Positions 15,753 through 29,012 of a stretch of 64,000 nt of DNA are shown one piece after another (the stretch's first letter is position 1; every line of letters begins with the position of its first letter). The stretch spans positions 20,915-84,914 of the forward strand of contig NZ_VMNH01000001.1 of assembly GCF_007625115.1 (NCBI RefSeq). Reading direction: 5' to 3'. The DNA comes from Sedimenticola selenatireducens. GTDB taxonomy: Bacteria > Pseudomonadota > Gammaproteobacteria > Chromatiales > Chromatiaceae. Made by a program: the position numbers and the translations under genes. The notes under the pieces are model-generated. The model was given only the letters and a program-made list of their open reading frames with translations, made no database searches and was not told where the DNA came from.

Positions 15753-16373
15753 ATGAAACAGCCGTTAACACTCTATGGACCTGAATTCAGTACATACGTG
15801 AGAAGTGTATTGCTATGCTGTGAAGAGAAAGATATTGATTATAACCTTCAGGATATTACCCTAAAATCGAAAAAGTTATTAAATCTGAATCCATTTGGAA
15901 GGGTCCCTGTTATGCAAGATGGGGATTATGTGGTGTATGAAAGTGCAGCGATCTGTCTATACATTGATACCCAGTTCCAAGGTCCCGCTTTAACCCCGAC
16001 AAACACTGTTGACTTGGTCAGGATGCAACAATGGATCAGTATTGCCAACTGCTATCTAGACGACATTATTGTGCGGAACTATTTACTTGAGTTTGCTTTC
16101 CCATCAGGAAAAACAGGTGCAATCGATGACGACAAGATCAACTTGGCGCTCAAACTAATCCCTCAATATCTGGCCACTTTAGATCACTATTTATCCAGAG
16201 CCGACTATTTTTCGGGTTCGCGCCCAGGAATTGCAGATTACTTAATTATTCCAATGCTGCACTATCTCAGAAAAGCGCCAAGGGCTGAGGAATTATTTGA
16301 GCAACACCCAATAGTTTCCCAGTACATCAAGAAAATGCTGGAGCGGAAGAGTTGTATAAAAATACTAAGATAA
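15753..16373 (+). CDS. Glutathione S-transferase-like protein (SspA-like)
   Basis: A 206-residue protein with an N-terminal thioredoxin-like domain (residues 1-80: LYGPEFSTYVRSVLLCCEEKDIDY, then NPFGRVPVMQDGD and ESAAICLYI) and an all-helical C-terminal GST domain (about 90-200). VPVMQDGDYVVYES corresponds to the glutathione gamma-glutamyl binding site. It could be a detoxifying GST, or a regulatory GST-fold protein like SspA; the sspA-sspB context is absent. Divergence from a TetR regulator favours an inducible detoxification role. Ribosome binding site ACAGGAG precedes the ATG. Confidence 0.8.
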   Translation: MKQPLTLYGPEFSTYVRSVLLCCEEKDIDYNLQDITLKSKKLLNLNPFGRVPVMQDGDYVVYESAAICLYIDTQFQGPALTPTNTVDLVRMQQWISIANCYLDDIIVRNYLLEFAFPSGKTGAIDDDKINLALKLIPQYLATLDHYLSRADYFSGSRPGIADYLIIPMLHYLRKAPRAEELFEQHPIVSQYIKKMLERKSCIKILR

Positions 16374-16440
16374 AAGCCCTTTAGTTGTTCAACTAAAGTG
16401 CGGTAAATAATATACAGCTAACAAATTGCACGCACATTAC

Positions 16441-16512
16441 TAACTTCGATAGCCGATCGCTTATTTAATCTGGAAGCGCATGCTTCCAGATTAAGTAATC
16501 TAGTCGAAGTTA
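16441..16512. terminator. Long nested inverted repeat between GST and ihfB genes
   Basis: TTAATCTGGAAGC (16465-16477) and GCTTCCAGATTAA (16482-16494) form a perfect 13-bp stem with a GCAT loop. It is nested inside a second pair, TAACTTCGA (16441-16449) with TCGAAGTTA (16504-16512). The genes on both sides converge here, so a bidirectional terminator is the simplest role, although no long U-tract is present. A smaller perfect hairpin (TTTAGTTG/CAACTAAA, 16380-16397) lies directly after the GST stop. Confidence 0.6.
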
Positions 16513-16518
16513 ATTCAG

Positions 16519-16827
16519 TTAACCAGTGATTTTAGAACCACTCGCGGCGCTTTCATTGACACGCTCACGCAGCTCTTTACCCGGTTTAAAGTGAGGTACG
16601 TATTTCCCAGCTAGGGTAACTGATGCACCCGTTTTCGGATTACGGCCCTGTCTTGGCGGACGAAAATGGAGAGAGAAACTACCAAAACCCCTGATTTCGA
16701 TTCGCTCGCCAGAAGCCAGTGTTTGGCTCATCTGTTCCAGCATGCATTTGACAGCCAGCTCAACGTCACGGTAAGCAAGGTGGCTTTGTTCTTTTGCGAT
16801 GACGTCAATCAGTTCAGATTTTGTCAT
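16519..16827 (-). CDS. ihfB: Integration host factor subunit beta
   Basis: A 102-residue HU/IHF-family DNA-bending protein. [11 protein letters not shown] and the signature [21 protein letters not shown] (about 47-67), with the proline and arginine of the minor-groove arm, identify it. [17 protein letters not shown] gives the C-terminal helix. It follows rpsA, the order found in many gammaproteobacteria. A perfect 11-bp hairpin (16851-16875) separates the two genes and could attenuate or process the transcript. IHF commonly assists sigma-54 promoters, relevant to the flagellar genes here. Confidence 0.95.
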   Translation of the reverse strand: MTKSELIDVIAKEQSHLAYRDVELAVKCMLEQMSQTLASGERIEIRGFGSFSLHFRPPRQGRNPKTGASVTLAGKYVPHFKPGKELRERVNESAASGSKITG

Positions 16828-16850
16828 TCTTTTAGAATCCCCTTGATAAG

Positions 16851-16875
16851 GCCGGAACCCGCAACGGGTTCCGGC
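16851..16875 (-). terminator. Hairpin between rpsA and ihfB
   Basis: GCCGGAACCCG and CGGGTTCCGGC form a perfect 11-bp stem with a 3-nt loop. No U-tract follows on the minus strand, so it may stabilise the rpsA 3' end or lower read-through rather than stop transcription fully. Confidence 0.5.
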
Positions 16876-16907
16876 TACCTAAATCAACTACGCGTTAGCG
16901 CAATAGA

Positions 16908-18584
16908 TCACTTCTTAGATGCTTCGTCCATCTGTGCCTTCAGCATATCGCCCAGAGTGGCGGTACCTGTTGGAGCACTGGAGTAAGACTTGATTGCAGC
17001 CTGCTCTTCAGCAAAATCTTTTGCCTTAATAGAGAGCGTAATGGTGCGATTCTTACGATCGACACCCAGGAAACGTGCTTCAACCTCATCACCTTCCTTG
17101 AGTTCAGAACGAGCATCTTCTACACGCTCTCTGGAGATCTCAGAACCACGAATATACCCTTCAATACCTTCAGCCAAGGTCACTACAGCACCCCGTTTAT
17201 CAACCTCTTTGACAATACCCTTGACGATATCGCCTTTGGCATTACCTGCCAGATAGGCTGAGAAGGGGTCTTTATCAAGCTGCTTGATACCCAGGGAAAT
17301 ACGCTCGCGCTCTGGGTCAACTGAGAGTACAACAGTTTCCAGTTCCTGGCCTTTCTTATAGTCACGAACACCTTCGTCACTACCTTCATCCCATGAGATG
17401 TCAGAAAGATGAACCAGTCCGTCAATACCACCATCCAGACCAATGAATACACCGAAGTCGGTAATTGATTTGATCTTACCAGAGACGTGATCACCCTTCT
17501 TATGGGTTTCAGCAAACTCTTCCCAAGGATTGTTCTTGCACTGTTTCATACCAAGTGAGATACGACGACGTTCTTCGTCGATATCCAGGACCATGACTTC
17601 TACTTCATCGCCCAGCTGTACCAGCTTTGAAGGATGGATGTTCTTGTTGGTCCAATCCATCTCAGAGACATGAACCAAACCTTCAACGCCCTCTTCAATC
17701 TCAACAAAACAGCCATAATCGGCCAGATTGGTAACCTTACCAAACAAGCGGGTGCTTTCTGGATAACGACGAGCCAGATTGGCCCATGGATCATCACCCA
17801 TCTGCTTCAGACCCAGTGAGACGCGCTGTTTATCACGGTCAAACTTGAGTACTTTAACGCTGATCTCTTCGCCAATCTCAACCACTTCAGAAGGATGCTT
17901 GACGCGTTTCCAGGCCATATCAGTGATGTGCAGCAGACCATCAATTCCGCCCAAATCAACAAACGCACCGTAATCAGTGAGGTTCTTGACGATACCCTTG
18001 ATCTCGATACCTTCTTGCAGACTTTCCAGCAAGGCTTCGCGCTCTGCACTGTATTCAGTCTCAACAACGGCACGACGTGAAACAACAACATTGTTGCGGC
18101 GCTGATCAAGTTTGATCACCTTAAATTCGAGATCCTTACCTTCGAGGTAAGTGGTATCACGAACAGGGCGCACGTCAACAAGTGAACCAGGAAGGAACGC
18201 ACGAATCTCGCCAAGTTCGACTGTGAAGCCGCCCTTAACCTTGCCATTGATGCGGCCGGTAACGTTCTCTTCAGCTTCAAATGCAGTCTCAAGTACTCGC
18301 CAAGCATGATGACGCTTGGCCTTTTCACGTGAGAGACGGGTTGCACCAAAGCCATCTTCGACGGCATCCAGTGCAACTTCCACCTGATCGCCAACAGAGA
18401 CTTCAATCTCTCCGGCCAGGTTTAAAAATTGGCTTCTTGGAATAACGCCTTCTGATTTCAGTCCGGCATTAACAATCACCGCGTCATTGGTGATTTCAAG
18501 GACGGTACCAACGATGATGGCACCTGTGCGCAGCTGAGTTTGCGCGACGCTCTCTTCAAAAAGTTCAGCAAAGCTTTCGGTCAT
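16908..18584 (-). CDS. rpsA: 30S ribosomal protein S1
   Basis: A 558-residue protein with six S1 (OB-fold) repeats at about 20-90, 105-170, 190-260, 275-345, 360-435 and 445-520. Each shows the G-x-V-x-x-(I/L)-x-(D/N)-(F/Y)-G-(A/V/C)-F-(V/I) pattern. Length and repeat number match gammaproteobacterial S1, which binds mRNA leaders for initiation on structured messages. It lies between cmk and ihfB. A terminator at 18667-18689 upstream suggests it is mainly transcribed from its own promoter. Confidence 0.97.
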   Translation of the reverse strand: MTESFAELFEESVAQTQLRTGAIIVGTVLEITNDAVIVNAGLKSEGVIPRSQFLNLAGEIEVSVGDQVEVALDAVEDGFGATRLSREKAKRHHAWRVLETAFEAEENVTGRINGKVKGGFTVELGEIRAFLPGSLVDVRPVRDTTYLEGKDLEFKVIKLDQRRNNVVVSRRAVVETEYSAEREALLESLQEGIEIKGIVKNLTDYGAFVDLGGIDGLLHITDMAWKRVKHPSEVVEIGEEISVKVLKFDRDKQRVSLGLKQMGDDPWANLARRYPESTRLFGKVTNLADYGCFVEIEEGVEGLVHVSEMDWTNKNIHPSKLVQLGDEVEVMVLDIDEERRRISLGMKQCKNNPWEEFAETHKKGDHVSGKIKSITDFGVFIGLDGGIDGLVHLSDISWDEGSDEGVRDYKKGQELETVVLSVDPERERISLGIKQLDKDPFSAYLAGNAKGDIVKGIVKEVDKRGAVVTLAEGIEGYIRGSEISRERVEDARSELKEGDEVEARFLGVDRKNRTITLSIKAKDFAEEQAAIKSYSSAPTGTATLGDMLKAQMDEASKK

Positions 18585-18666
18585 GGGTTAATAGTCCTAA
18601 TCGGCGAACCGATTAATATCGACCTTAAGTACGGCATATACTGCTGGTCGATGTTGGTTAAAGTTA

Positions 18667-18689
18667 AAAAAACAGCCCATTATTGGGCC
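18667..18689 (-). terminator. Terminator between cmk and rpsA
   Basis: On the minus strand GGCCCA and TGGGCT form a short stem, closely followed by seven T residues. The stem is short but the U-tract is good. It lies 6 bp after the cmk stop. Confidence 0.6.
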
Positions 18690-18694
18690 ACCAT

Positions 18695-19360
18695 TTAGTT
18701 GAGATCAGGAAGCGCTTTACGAACCCTATCCATCACCCTTTTTAGCACTTCATCAATAGACAGTGCTGTCGAATCCACTATCAAAGCCCCCTCAGGAGCC
18801 TTTAGTGGCGCTACACTGCGATTACGATCCCGATCATCTCGTTCACTTATCTCCGCAATCAGACTCCCTAGATTAGCACTTAAACCCTTCTCTATCAACT
18901 GGTTATATCGCCGACGAGCACGTTCCTCGGCACTGGCATCCAGGAAAATTTTTACATCGGCAAAAGGGAAAACCACACTACCCATATCCCTCCCATCTGC
19001 AACCAGCCCCGGTTCGATTGCGCAGGCCCTCTGCCACTCCAATAGCGCCGTCCTTACCTCGGGAACTGCCGCCACTTTTGAGGCGGCATTCCCTGCCTGC
19101 TCAGTTCGAATCGCCAGACTGACATCTTTTCCATCAAGCAGGATCTTATCCTGCTGAAATTCAATCTTCATACCCAGGGCAATTTCTGCCAGCCTTGCCC
19201 CATTATCAAGCGAGACACCAGACTGTTCAGCGGCATAGCCAAGAAGTCGGTAGAGCGCCCCACTATCCAAACAGCGCCATCCAAGTTGGGCGGCCAGTCT
19301 ACTGGCAATCGTCCCTTTACCAGAACCACTGGGGCCATCAATGGTAATTACGAATGCCAT
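18695..19360 (-). CDS. cmk: Cytidylate kinase
   Basis: A 221-residue nucleoside monophosphate kinase that phosphorylates CMP and dCMP with ATP. The P-loop is IDGPSGSGKGTIASRLA (about 6-22). LDSGALYR (31-38) is the nucleotide-binding helix, and DGRDMGSVVFP (about 122-132) and the lid region RRRYNQL are typical. The start is directly adjacent to the aroA stop with no gap, so the two are almost certainly co-transcribed and coupled. Confidence 0.96.
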   Translation of the reverse strand: MAFVITIDGPSGSGKGTIASRLAAQLGWRCLDSGALYRLLGYAAEQSGVSLDNGARLAEIALGMKIEFQQDKILLDGKDVSLAIRTEQAGNAASKVAAVPEVRTALLEWQRACAIEPGLVADGRDMGSVVFPFADVKIFLDASAEERARRRYNQLIEKGLSANLGSLIAEISERDDRDRNRSVAPLKAPEGALIVDSTALSIDEVLKRVMDRVRKALPDLN

Positions 19361-20686
19361 TTAATTCTCCTCAGAGGCCGATATCGTCAATCCTGCATCT
19401 CTTGCCAGGCCAATAAACCCGGGAAATGATGTATTCACATTACTGCAGTCATCGATAACGATTTCACCCTGAGCGCGCAATGCTGCCATTGCAAATGACA
19501 TGGCAATCCTGTGATCTCCGTGACTGTTTACCCGCCCACCGGCAAGGGGACCACCCTGAATCACAATGCCATCCGGTGTCGGTGTGACATCGGCACCCAG
19601 GATGGCTAATCCATCAGCCATGACCTGAATTCGATCACTCTCTTTGACTCGCAGCTCTTCTGCGCCTGTCAGACGGGTCACACCCTCGGCGCAGGCCGCA
19701 GCAATAAATAACGCAGGAAATTCATCAATCGCCAACGGAACCTGATCTTCGGGTATATCGATCCCATGCAATGGCGCTGAACGGACACGCAAATCGGCAA
19801 CCGGTTCTCCGCCAACATCACGCCGGTTTAAAATCTCGATATCGGCTCCCATCAACCTGAGAATATTAATCACCCCATCACGGGTTGGGTTGATCCCGAC
19901 ATGTTCCAGCACGATATCTGACCCCGGTGAAATCGTGGCGCCGACCAGAAAAAAAGCCGCCGATGAAATATCCGCCGGCACATCAATATCACAAGCCGTC
20001 AGCTTGCCCCCACCTGAAACGGAGATTCGGTTTGCATCACGCCGAACCCTGTAGCCAAAACCATTCAGCATGCGTTCCGTGTGATCCCGCGTTGGTGCCG
20101 GTTCTGAAACAGTTGTCTCACCCTCTGCATAGAGCCCAGCCAGCAGCAGGCAGGACTTTATCTGGGCGCTGGCGACAGGTAATTCATAATTAATCGCCTT
20201 CAGTCTTTTAACTGGATGAATTACCAGCGGCGCAGTCCCCTGCCCCGTTGTTTCTACTTGAGCACCCATCAGCCGAAGTGGTTCAGTAACACGACGCATA
20301 GGGCGGCCTGACAACGAACTGTCACCCACCAGCGTGATATCTAACCCTTGTCCAGCCAAAAGTCCTGAAAGCAGTCGCATGGAGGTTCCAGAGTTGCCGA
20401 GATCAAGCGGTGCATCAGGGGCCTTAAGGCCGTGCATACCGACGCCTTCAATCGTGACCTCACTGTTAACCGGACCCTTTATTGACACACCAAGAGATTG
20501 GAATGCCTCAAGTGTCGCCAAACTATCTTCCCCTTCGAGAAAACCAGTGATATGAGTGATGCCTTCGGCAAGCGAACCGAGCATGATAGAGCGATGTGAA
20601 ATTGACTTATCTCCCGGAACCCGGAAGGTACCTTTCAAACAACCACCAGGCTGTACATGAAAGACCAGATTTTCGGTTAAACTCAA
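19361..20686 (-). CDS. aroA: 3-phosphoshikimate 1-carboxyvinyltransferase (EPSP synthase)
   Basis: The enzyme transfers the enolpyruvyl group of PEP to shikimate-3-phosphate, step six of the shikimate pathway. 441 residues. Motifs are GDKSISHRSIMLGSLAEG (about 24-41), LGNSGTSMRLLSGLLAGQ (96-113), and RVKESDRI (about 346-353). The sequence LGNSGTSMR has an alanine-free form typical of the more divergent class II-like EPSP synthases. First gene of the aroA-cmk unit here; pheA/hisC/tyrA are not in the window, as the next gene upstream is ligA 162 bp away. Confidence 0.95.
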   Translation of the reverse strand: MSLTENLVFHVQPGGCLKGTFRVPGDKSISHRSIMLGSLAEGITHITGFLEGEDSLATLEAFQSLGVSIKGPVNSEVTIEGVGMHGLKAPDAPLDLGNSGTSMRLLSGLLAGQGLDITLVGDSSLSGRPMRRVTEPLRLMGAQVETTGQGTAPLVIHPVKRLKAINYELPVASAQIKSCLLLAGLYAEGETTVSEPAPTRDHTERMLNGFGYRVRRDANRISVSGGGKLTACDIDVPADISSAAFFLVGATISPGSDIVLEHVGINPTRDGVINILRLMGADIEILNRRDVGGEPVADLRVRSAPLHGIDIPEDQVPLAIDEFPALFIAAACAEGVTRLTGAEELRVKESDRIQVMADGLAILGADVTPTPDGIVIQGGPLAGGRVNSHGDHRIAMSFAMAALRAQGEIVIDDCSNVNTSFPGFIGLARDAGLTISASEEN

Positions 20687-20848
20687 TGGAGTCTCCAGAA
20701 CTTACAAAGGAAGGAAAAGGGCGCACAGCTTAGCCCTAAATGAATCTCAAGTAAATATCAAACCACATTGATAAACAATGGGTTAGCGTATATTAGCGGA
20801 AAAAAGCTAGCATCAGACACGATCTCTGCTGATGAAATAGCCGGTCGG

Positions 20849-23709
<2,861 letters not shown>

Positions 23710-23799
23710 TCTTCTATCAATTCAGTCGTGAATATTATTCAGTAAGATCATACCGCGCTGTAATTCATCTTGGTACGCTTTTCAGTAGCCGCACTCAAT

Positions 23800-26700
23800 T
23801 TACATCGCCGCCAGTTCCGCTGCCTCAGTTATATCAACCGATACGAGTCGCGAAACGCCTGGTTCATGCATGGTCACGCCGGTCAGCTGATTGGCGATTT
23901 CCATAGTAATTTTGTTATGGCTGATGAAGATGAATTGCACTTGAGACGACATCGATTTCACCAACTCACAAAACCTTCCCACGTTGGCATCGTCGAGTGG
24001 CGCATCCACCTCGTCCAACATACAGAATGGGGCGGGGTTCAGCTCAAAGATGGCAAAAACCAGTGCCACAGCCGTCAACGCCTTCTCACCACCGGAGAGT
24101 AAGTGGATGCTGGAATTACGTTTACCGGGTGGCCGCGCCATCACCGTGACACCAGTGTCCAACAAATCTTCTCCCGTGAGTTGCAGGTAGGCGTGCCCGC
24201 CACCAAACAGTTTCGGGAATTTCTCCTGTAACCCATTGTTAACTTTATCAAAGGTCTCTCTGAAACGGGTTCGCGTCTCTCGGTCAATCTTGCGAATTGC
24301 GTTTTCCAGTGTTTCCAGGGATTCCGTGATGTCCGCATGCTGGGCATCGAGATAATTCATCCGCTCAGACTGTTCTTGGAATTCATCAATAGCGGCCAGA
24401 TTGATCGGACCCAGACGCCGAATGCGAGCATCCATCTGCTCGACTTTTTGCACCCACTCATCGATCGTAGAATCGGCCGGCAGTTCAAGGAAGAGTTGTT
24501 CGCGCTGGAAATCAGTCTCTTTCAACTGCTCTTCAACGGTCTTAGAACGAATCAGTACTTCCTGTCTATTCATGCGCGCCTGATCGAGTGCAGCACGCTG
24601 TTTAAGCACTTCCTGCTCTGCACCGGACCGGTCCTGTTCCAATTGCCTGACTTGCGCATCAAATGTTTCAAGAGTCGCCCGAACCTTGGCTAGCTCCGTC
24701 TCGACCTGAATGCGTAATGCCAATTGAATCTTGAGTGCATCCTGATTCTCAAGGAAAGGTATCTGCCCCTCCTCCAGCGACTGGATCAGCTCATCTCTAC
24801 GCGAGGTCAGGTGAGCCAACTGCCCCTGCATCCTCTCCAGACTCTGCATCAGCGAGGTCTGTGAACTGCGCATGGATTCAATCTGCAGTGCGATCGAATG
24901 GGCCTGATTGCGTTGCCGGGATGACTCCTCGCGGATTTCAGTCAACTGTACACTTAATGCTTCTCGCTGCTGGATGAGTTGCTCACGTCGCTCACCCAGT
25001 GTCTCCATCTCTTCCAAGGCGACATGCAAACGAGCCCTGGACATCTCCAGCTCTTCTTTATCTTCTTCCGCCTGATTACGCAGTTCATCCATATCATGAC
25101 GAATGGTTTCACCACGATGTTTCAAGTGCTCGGCACGGGCCTTTTTACCAGACAGCGTCGCTCGCAACTCCGCAAGTCCCCGGTTCACATCATTTAACTG
25201 TTGCTGAATATGTTCCTTCGATTGCTCTGCCTGCTGCAGTTGTTCACGACCCCCCGAGAGACTTACCGCAGAAGACTCAACCAGTTGACCCAGCTTCTCA
25301 ATAGCGTCACCGAGCGTTCTAATCTCCTGCTCTCTGGCCAATACACCGGCGGTCTCATCTTCGCCACGACTCAAGCGAAGCCAATTACACCCCATCCAGA
25401 TCCCATCTGGCGTAATCAGGGATTCACCGGGTTTGAGCATCGATCTTTTTGCATAGGCCTCGGTCACCCCAGATACAGTCTGCACACCACTCAGCAAACC
25501 TTCCAGCGGCCAGGGGGCCTTAATACGGTGTAGCAGCGCATCAGGACCGACTGTGGTGCCACTTTTCCCTGCTGTGGTATCAAAGAAGGTAAGACTCCCG
25601 TTCTCCAGTGTTTCAAGCACATTTTGCAGGTCATCCATGTTATTCGTACACACAGACTGCAGATGAAACCCAAGCACTGTCTCTACGGCTTGCTCCCAGC
25701 CCGATTCAACCTGAATATTCTGCGCCAGGCGGGACGCCTGTCCAAGACCCTGGGCATCCAGCCACTCGGTCACGCCTTGTTCTTGTTTGCCCAGTGCGGC
25801 CTGTTGTAATGCTTCCAGTGACGCAAAGCGCCCTCGCGAGGTCTGCAGATTGGCCCGCGCTTCATCAAGGCGGCTTCCGACCTCATGATTATTCTGGCGG
25901 ATGGTTGTTATCCGTTCGGCTTCAGAGGCGAGTTGCTCTTGCAGGATTTCAGCCTGCTCTACGCGCTCTTGCTCCTCAGACTCCAGTTCAACGATACTCT
26001 CCAGTAATGGTTGGTCATTCAATCTTTCCAACTCTTCGTGGAATCGCTCCAGTCGTTTTTGAACCTGATTACTCTTCTCGTCCAGATGATTGATGCGGGT
26101 CCGTTCAACTTGCGCTGTCTGGGCCGGTTCTGCCGCTTGACGGTTGAACTGTTCCCACTCATTCTGCCAGGACTGCATGGCCTGTTCTGAATCTGCCAGC
26201 CGCTCCGCCGCGACCAGCTCGATTTCCCGCGCCTGCTCAAGCAGTGGCTCTTGTTCTTCCAGAGTGGCATTCAGCTCTTCAAGTCTGGCCTCATCGTGCT
26301 GACGATGATCGGTTGACTCCTGCCACGCCTGCTCAGTCTGATGCAAATCATGCTCAAACTGGGCACGACTGTCTTTGGCATACTGGATAGACTGTTCAAG
26401 ACGCGCTATCTCGCTGCCCACGGCATAAAACCGTCCTTGAACCTCATTGAAATTATCATGGGCTTCAGCATGTCCCGCCCGATCACGCTCTATCTCAGAT
26501 TCAAGCCGACGCTGTTTAGCAATCGCGGCCTCAAGATCTGTTTGCTTCTCCAGGATATCTTTGTCACGACGGGTGAGATCATCATCCATAGAGCGCCAAC
26601 GCAATGCCAGAAGTTCCGCTTGCAATCGTCGCTCTTGTTCTTTGTACTCTTTATAACGCTCGGCAGTCGTGGCCTGACGCTGTAGGTGCTGAAGCTGTTT

Positions 26701-27306
26701 GGAGATCTCTTCACGCAGATCATTTAGACGATCCAGATTCTCCTTGGTGCGGCGTATCCGGTTTTCCGTGTCCCGGCGTCGCTCTTTATATTTAGAGATC
26801 CCCGCCGCCTCTTCAAGAAAAGCACGCAGGTCTTCAGGACGGGCCTCAATAAGTCGGGAAATCATACCCTGTTCAATAATCGAGTAACTGCGGGGACCGA
26901 GGCCTGTACCGAGAAACAGATCGGTGATATCGCGGCGCCGACAACGCACGCCATTCATTAGGTAATTTGACTGGCCATCCCTGGAAACCTGGCGCTTGAC
27001 AGAAATCGTGCTGTACTGGGCATATTGACCTCCTGCCTTGCCATCACTGTTATCGAACACTAGTTCGATACTGGCCGTACCAACCGGCTTGCGACTGGTT
27101 GATCCGTTAAAGATAACATCGGCCATGGATTCGCCGCGTAGCATCTTGGCGGAGCTCTCGCCCATCACCCAGCGCACCGCATCAATTACGTTGGATTTTC
27201 CACAGCCGTTAGGCCCCACAATACCCACCAGATTGCTCGGTATGTGGACGGTGGTAGGATCAACAAAGGATTTGAATCCGGCCAGTTTGATTTTTTCTAA
27301 GCGCAT
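23800..27306 (-). CDS. smc: Chromosome segregation protein SMC
   Basis: A 1168-residue SMC ATPase. The N-terminal Walker A is GPNGCGKSNVIDAVRWVMGE (about 31-50). Long coiled coils (about 165-490 and 660-1000) flank a hinge near 510-640. The C-terminal part carries LLSGGEKALTAVAL (signature) and CMLDEVDAPLDD (Walker B). I chose the ATG at 27306 because the family begins MRLxxIKLAGFKSF. A GTG nine codons upstream keeps the frame but has no better ribosome binding site. A gammaproteobacterium with smc rather than mukB fits lineages outside the Enterobacterales/Vibrionales. Partners scpA and scpB are not in the window. Confidence 0.96.
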   Translation of the reverse strand: MRLEKIKLAGFKSFVDPTTVHIPSNLVGIVGPNGCGKSNVIDAVRWVMGESSAKMLRGESMADVIFNGSTSRKPVGTASIELVFDNSDGKAGGQYAQYSTISVKRQVSRDGQSNYLMNGVRCRRRDITDLFLGTGLGPRSYSIIEQGMISRLIEARPEDLRAFLEEAAGISKYKERRRDTENRIRRTKENLDRLNDLREEISKQLQHLQRQATTAERYKEYKEQERRLQAELLALRWRSMDDDLTRRDKDILEKQTDLEAAIAKQRRLESEIERDRAGHAEAHDNFNEVQGRFYAVGSEIARLEQSIQYAKDSRAQFEHDLHQTEQAWQESTDHRQHDEARLEELNATLEEQEPLLEQAREIELVAAERLADSEQAMQSWQNEWEQFNRQAAEPAQTAQVERTRINHLDEKSNQVQKRLERFHEELERLNDQPLLESIVELESEEQERVEQAEILQEQLASEAERITTIRQNNHEVGSRLDEARANLQTSRGRFASLEALQQAALGKQEQGVTEWLDAQGLGQASRLAQNIQVESGWEQAVETVLGFHLQSVCTNNMDDLQNVLETLENGSLTFFDTTAGKSGTTVGPDALLHRIKAPWPLEGLLSGVQTVSGVTEAYAKRSMLKPGESLITPDGIWMGCNWLRLSRGEDETAGVLAREQEIRTLGDAIEKLGQLVESSAVSLSGGREQLQQAEQSKEHIQQQLNDVNRGLAELRATLSGKKARAEHLKHRGETIRHDMDELRNQAEEDKEELEMSRARLHVALEEMETLGERREQLIQQREALSVQLTEIREESSRQRNQAHSIALQIESMRSSQTSLMQSLERMQGQLAHLTSRRDELIQSLEEGQIPFLENQDALKIQLALRIQVETELAKVRATLETFDAQVRQLEQDRSGAEQEVLKQRAALDQARMNRQEVLIRSKTVEEQLKETDFQREQLFLELPADSTIDEWVQKVEQMDARIRRLGPINLAAIDEFQEQSERMNYLDAQHADITESLETLENAIRKIDRETRTRFRETFDKVNNGLQEKFPKLFGGGHAYLQLTGEDLLDTGVTVMARPPGKRNSSIHLLSGGEKALTAVALVFAIFELNPAPFCMLDEVDAPLDDANVGRFCELVKSMSSQVQFIFISHNKITMEIANQLTGVTMHEPGVSRLVSVDITEAAELAAM

Positions 27307-27516
27307 AGGTCGGTAAGATACAGATAGGTTCACCCGGTTACAAGAGAACCAGGTCAGGTTATTTAACTTTAAATATGTTATTTATCTTATTGTTTAATAT
27401 ATATTTATTATCATAGTGAATAATAATTGAACAGCAACCTGAGATGCTTACTTCAGACAAGCTGCCATCTCCCGTATAATCGCCGAATTTCCTCCACAGA
27501 TCGAGAACAATCGAAC

Positions 27517-27906
27517 ATGTCAAGTCAACCCAGCAAGTCACTGGAAACCTTCGATAATCCACAACCCGATCGCGATTACACGATCCGCATCGAAGTACCC
27601 GAATTTACCTGCCTCTGTCCCAAGACCGGCCAGCCCGATTTTGCAGAGCTGACCATTGAATACATCGCGGATCAACTCTGCGTCGAACTCAAATCGTTGA
27701 AGATGTATGCTTGGTCATTTCGCGACGAAGGCGCCTTCCATGAGGCCGTCACCAACCAGATTCTCAGTGACCTGGTATCCGCAACTCAACCGCGGTTTAT
27801 GCGACTGACTGCCAACTTTAATGTCCGAGGTGGTATCTACACCAGTGTGGTAGCTGAGCATCGTGCTGAGAATTGGCAGCCGCCCATACCGGTTAACCTT
27901 CCCTAG
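27517..27906 (+). CDS. queF: NADPH-dependent 7-cyano-7-deazaguanine reductase
   Basis: The short (unimodular, YkvM-like) QueF, 129 residues, reduces preQ0 to preQ1 in queuosine synthesis. [13 protein letters not shown] places the active-site cysteine at C34 with D41 nearby. The QueF signature [15 protein letters not shown] (about 57-71) binds NADPH and the substrate. I chose the ATG at 27517 because the family starts shortly before the conserved core; the frame extends 30 codons upstream without a credible start. No preQ1 riboswitch is evident in front. It converges with rdgC. Confidence 0.93.
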   Translation: MSSQPSKSLETFDNPQPDRDYTIRIEVPEFTCLCPKTGQPDFAELTIEYIADQLCVELKSLKMYAWSFRDEGAFHEAVTNQILSDLVSATQPRFMRLTANFNVRGGIYTSVVAEHRAENWQPPIPVNLP

Positions 27907-27920
27907 CTAAAGATCAGCGC

Positions 27921-27961
27921 ATAAGCAGTGGCTCCCATACAATTTGGAAGCCACCGCTTAT
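27921..27961. terminator. Bidirectional terminator between queF and rdgC
   Basis: ATAAGCAGTGGCTCC (27921-27935) pairs with GGAAGCCACCGCTTAT (27946-27961) with small mismatches. It lies between two converging genes. U-tracts are poor on both sides. Confidence 0.55.
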
Positions 27962-27970
27962 CTCTACTCA

Positions 27971-28882
27971 CTAACGCTCGTCGGCCAAACCACCAAATAT
28001 CTCAATCAGATCTGTTATAAAGCGCTGTAGCTCCAAACTCATCAGGGAAAAATCCACATCAAAACGGGTTGCTGCATCCTCAGATTCTGCGGTAGCGGCC
28101 TCCTCAAGAATGATATCCAGGAACTTGAGCCGTTTGATAGAAAAATCATCTGAAAGCACAAACCCCAGACGCTCTCCCCATTCCAATGCCAATTTAACGA
28201 CCTGCTTTCCAGCCTCTAAATGAGTGCGAATCTCATCGCCCTCAAGATCCTGGCGGCGACAACGGATAATGCCACCTTCCTCGACAGTATCCCGCAACTC
28301 ACACTCATCCTGAATCTGAAAAGCTGCTGAAGATTCTGTGCCGCTTACCCAGGCAGTCATCAATGAGGCGGGTGACAGGTTGACTTCAAAGGGTTTGGCC
28401 GGGAGTGTACCAAGCGTTTCGCGTAATAAACTAACCAGCTCTTCGGCCTTTTTACTGCTTGCCGCATCAACCACCAGCCACTGATTTTGCGTATCAATGT
28501 ACGCATAGATGCGGGAAGATTTTATGAATGCACGCGGCAACAGATCAAGCATCAATTCATCTTTTAACTCATCTTGTTCTTTGCGCCGGACCTTACGCGC
28601 TTCCGACTCCTCTATCTCTGCGACTTTATCCGCCAGCAGCTCACGCACCACTGCCGCAGGCAATACACGCTCTTCCCTTCTCGCGCAGACCATGATGCAA
28701 CTACCAGAAGCATGTGTCAGTAACTCCGCGCCGCGCCCGAGGGGTGGTTGCCAGCCGAGTGATGAGAGTTCCAGCGTGCCACAACCTTTTGCGGTTCGCT
28801 CTAGAAGCCGCTCGTGCAGTGCTTCTGGATCATATTGGAAGGGCGTGAGAAGTTTGAATAGGTAGAGATTTTTAAACCACAT
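27971..28882 (-). CDS. rdgC: Recombination-associated protein RdgC
   Basis: A 303-residue protein of the RdgC family, a ring-shaped DNA-binding dimer that limits RecA loading. The start MWFKNLYLFKL and the segments KGCGTLELSSLGWQPPLGR (about 33-51) and KRLKFLDIILEEA (about 258-270) are family features. Length is normal. Monocistronic and convergent with queF. Confidence 0.95.
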   Translation of the reverse strand: MWFKNLYLFKLLTPFQYDPEALHERLLERTAKGCGTLELSSLGWQPPLGRGAELLTHASGSCIMVCARREERVLPAAVVRELLADKVAEIEESEARKVRRKEQDELKDELMLDLLPRAFIKSSRIYAYIDTQNQWLVVDAASSKKAEELVSLLRETLGTLPAKPFEVNLSPASLMTAWVSGTESSAAFQIQDECELRDTVEEGGIIRCRRQDLEGDEIRTHLEAGKQVVKLALEWGERLGFVLSDDFSIKRLKFLDIILEEAATAESEDAATRFDVDFSLMSLELQRFITDLIEIFGGLADER

Positions 28883-29012
28883 GCAGAAAGAGTCTCGGGA
28901 TAAAAGTACCGCATTATCCCGGAACCATCAGATCGTATCCAGCGCTAATCCTGATCTGTTTAGTGAAGTTGCCTTATGGAACCGACGATGACGGATGTTG
29001 ACAACATCACAA

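Noticed and set aside
23984..26887. Many antisense frames within smc
   Set aside because: Shadows of the coiled-coil coding sequence on the opposite strand, with no start signals.
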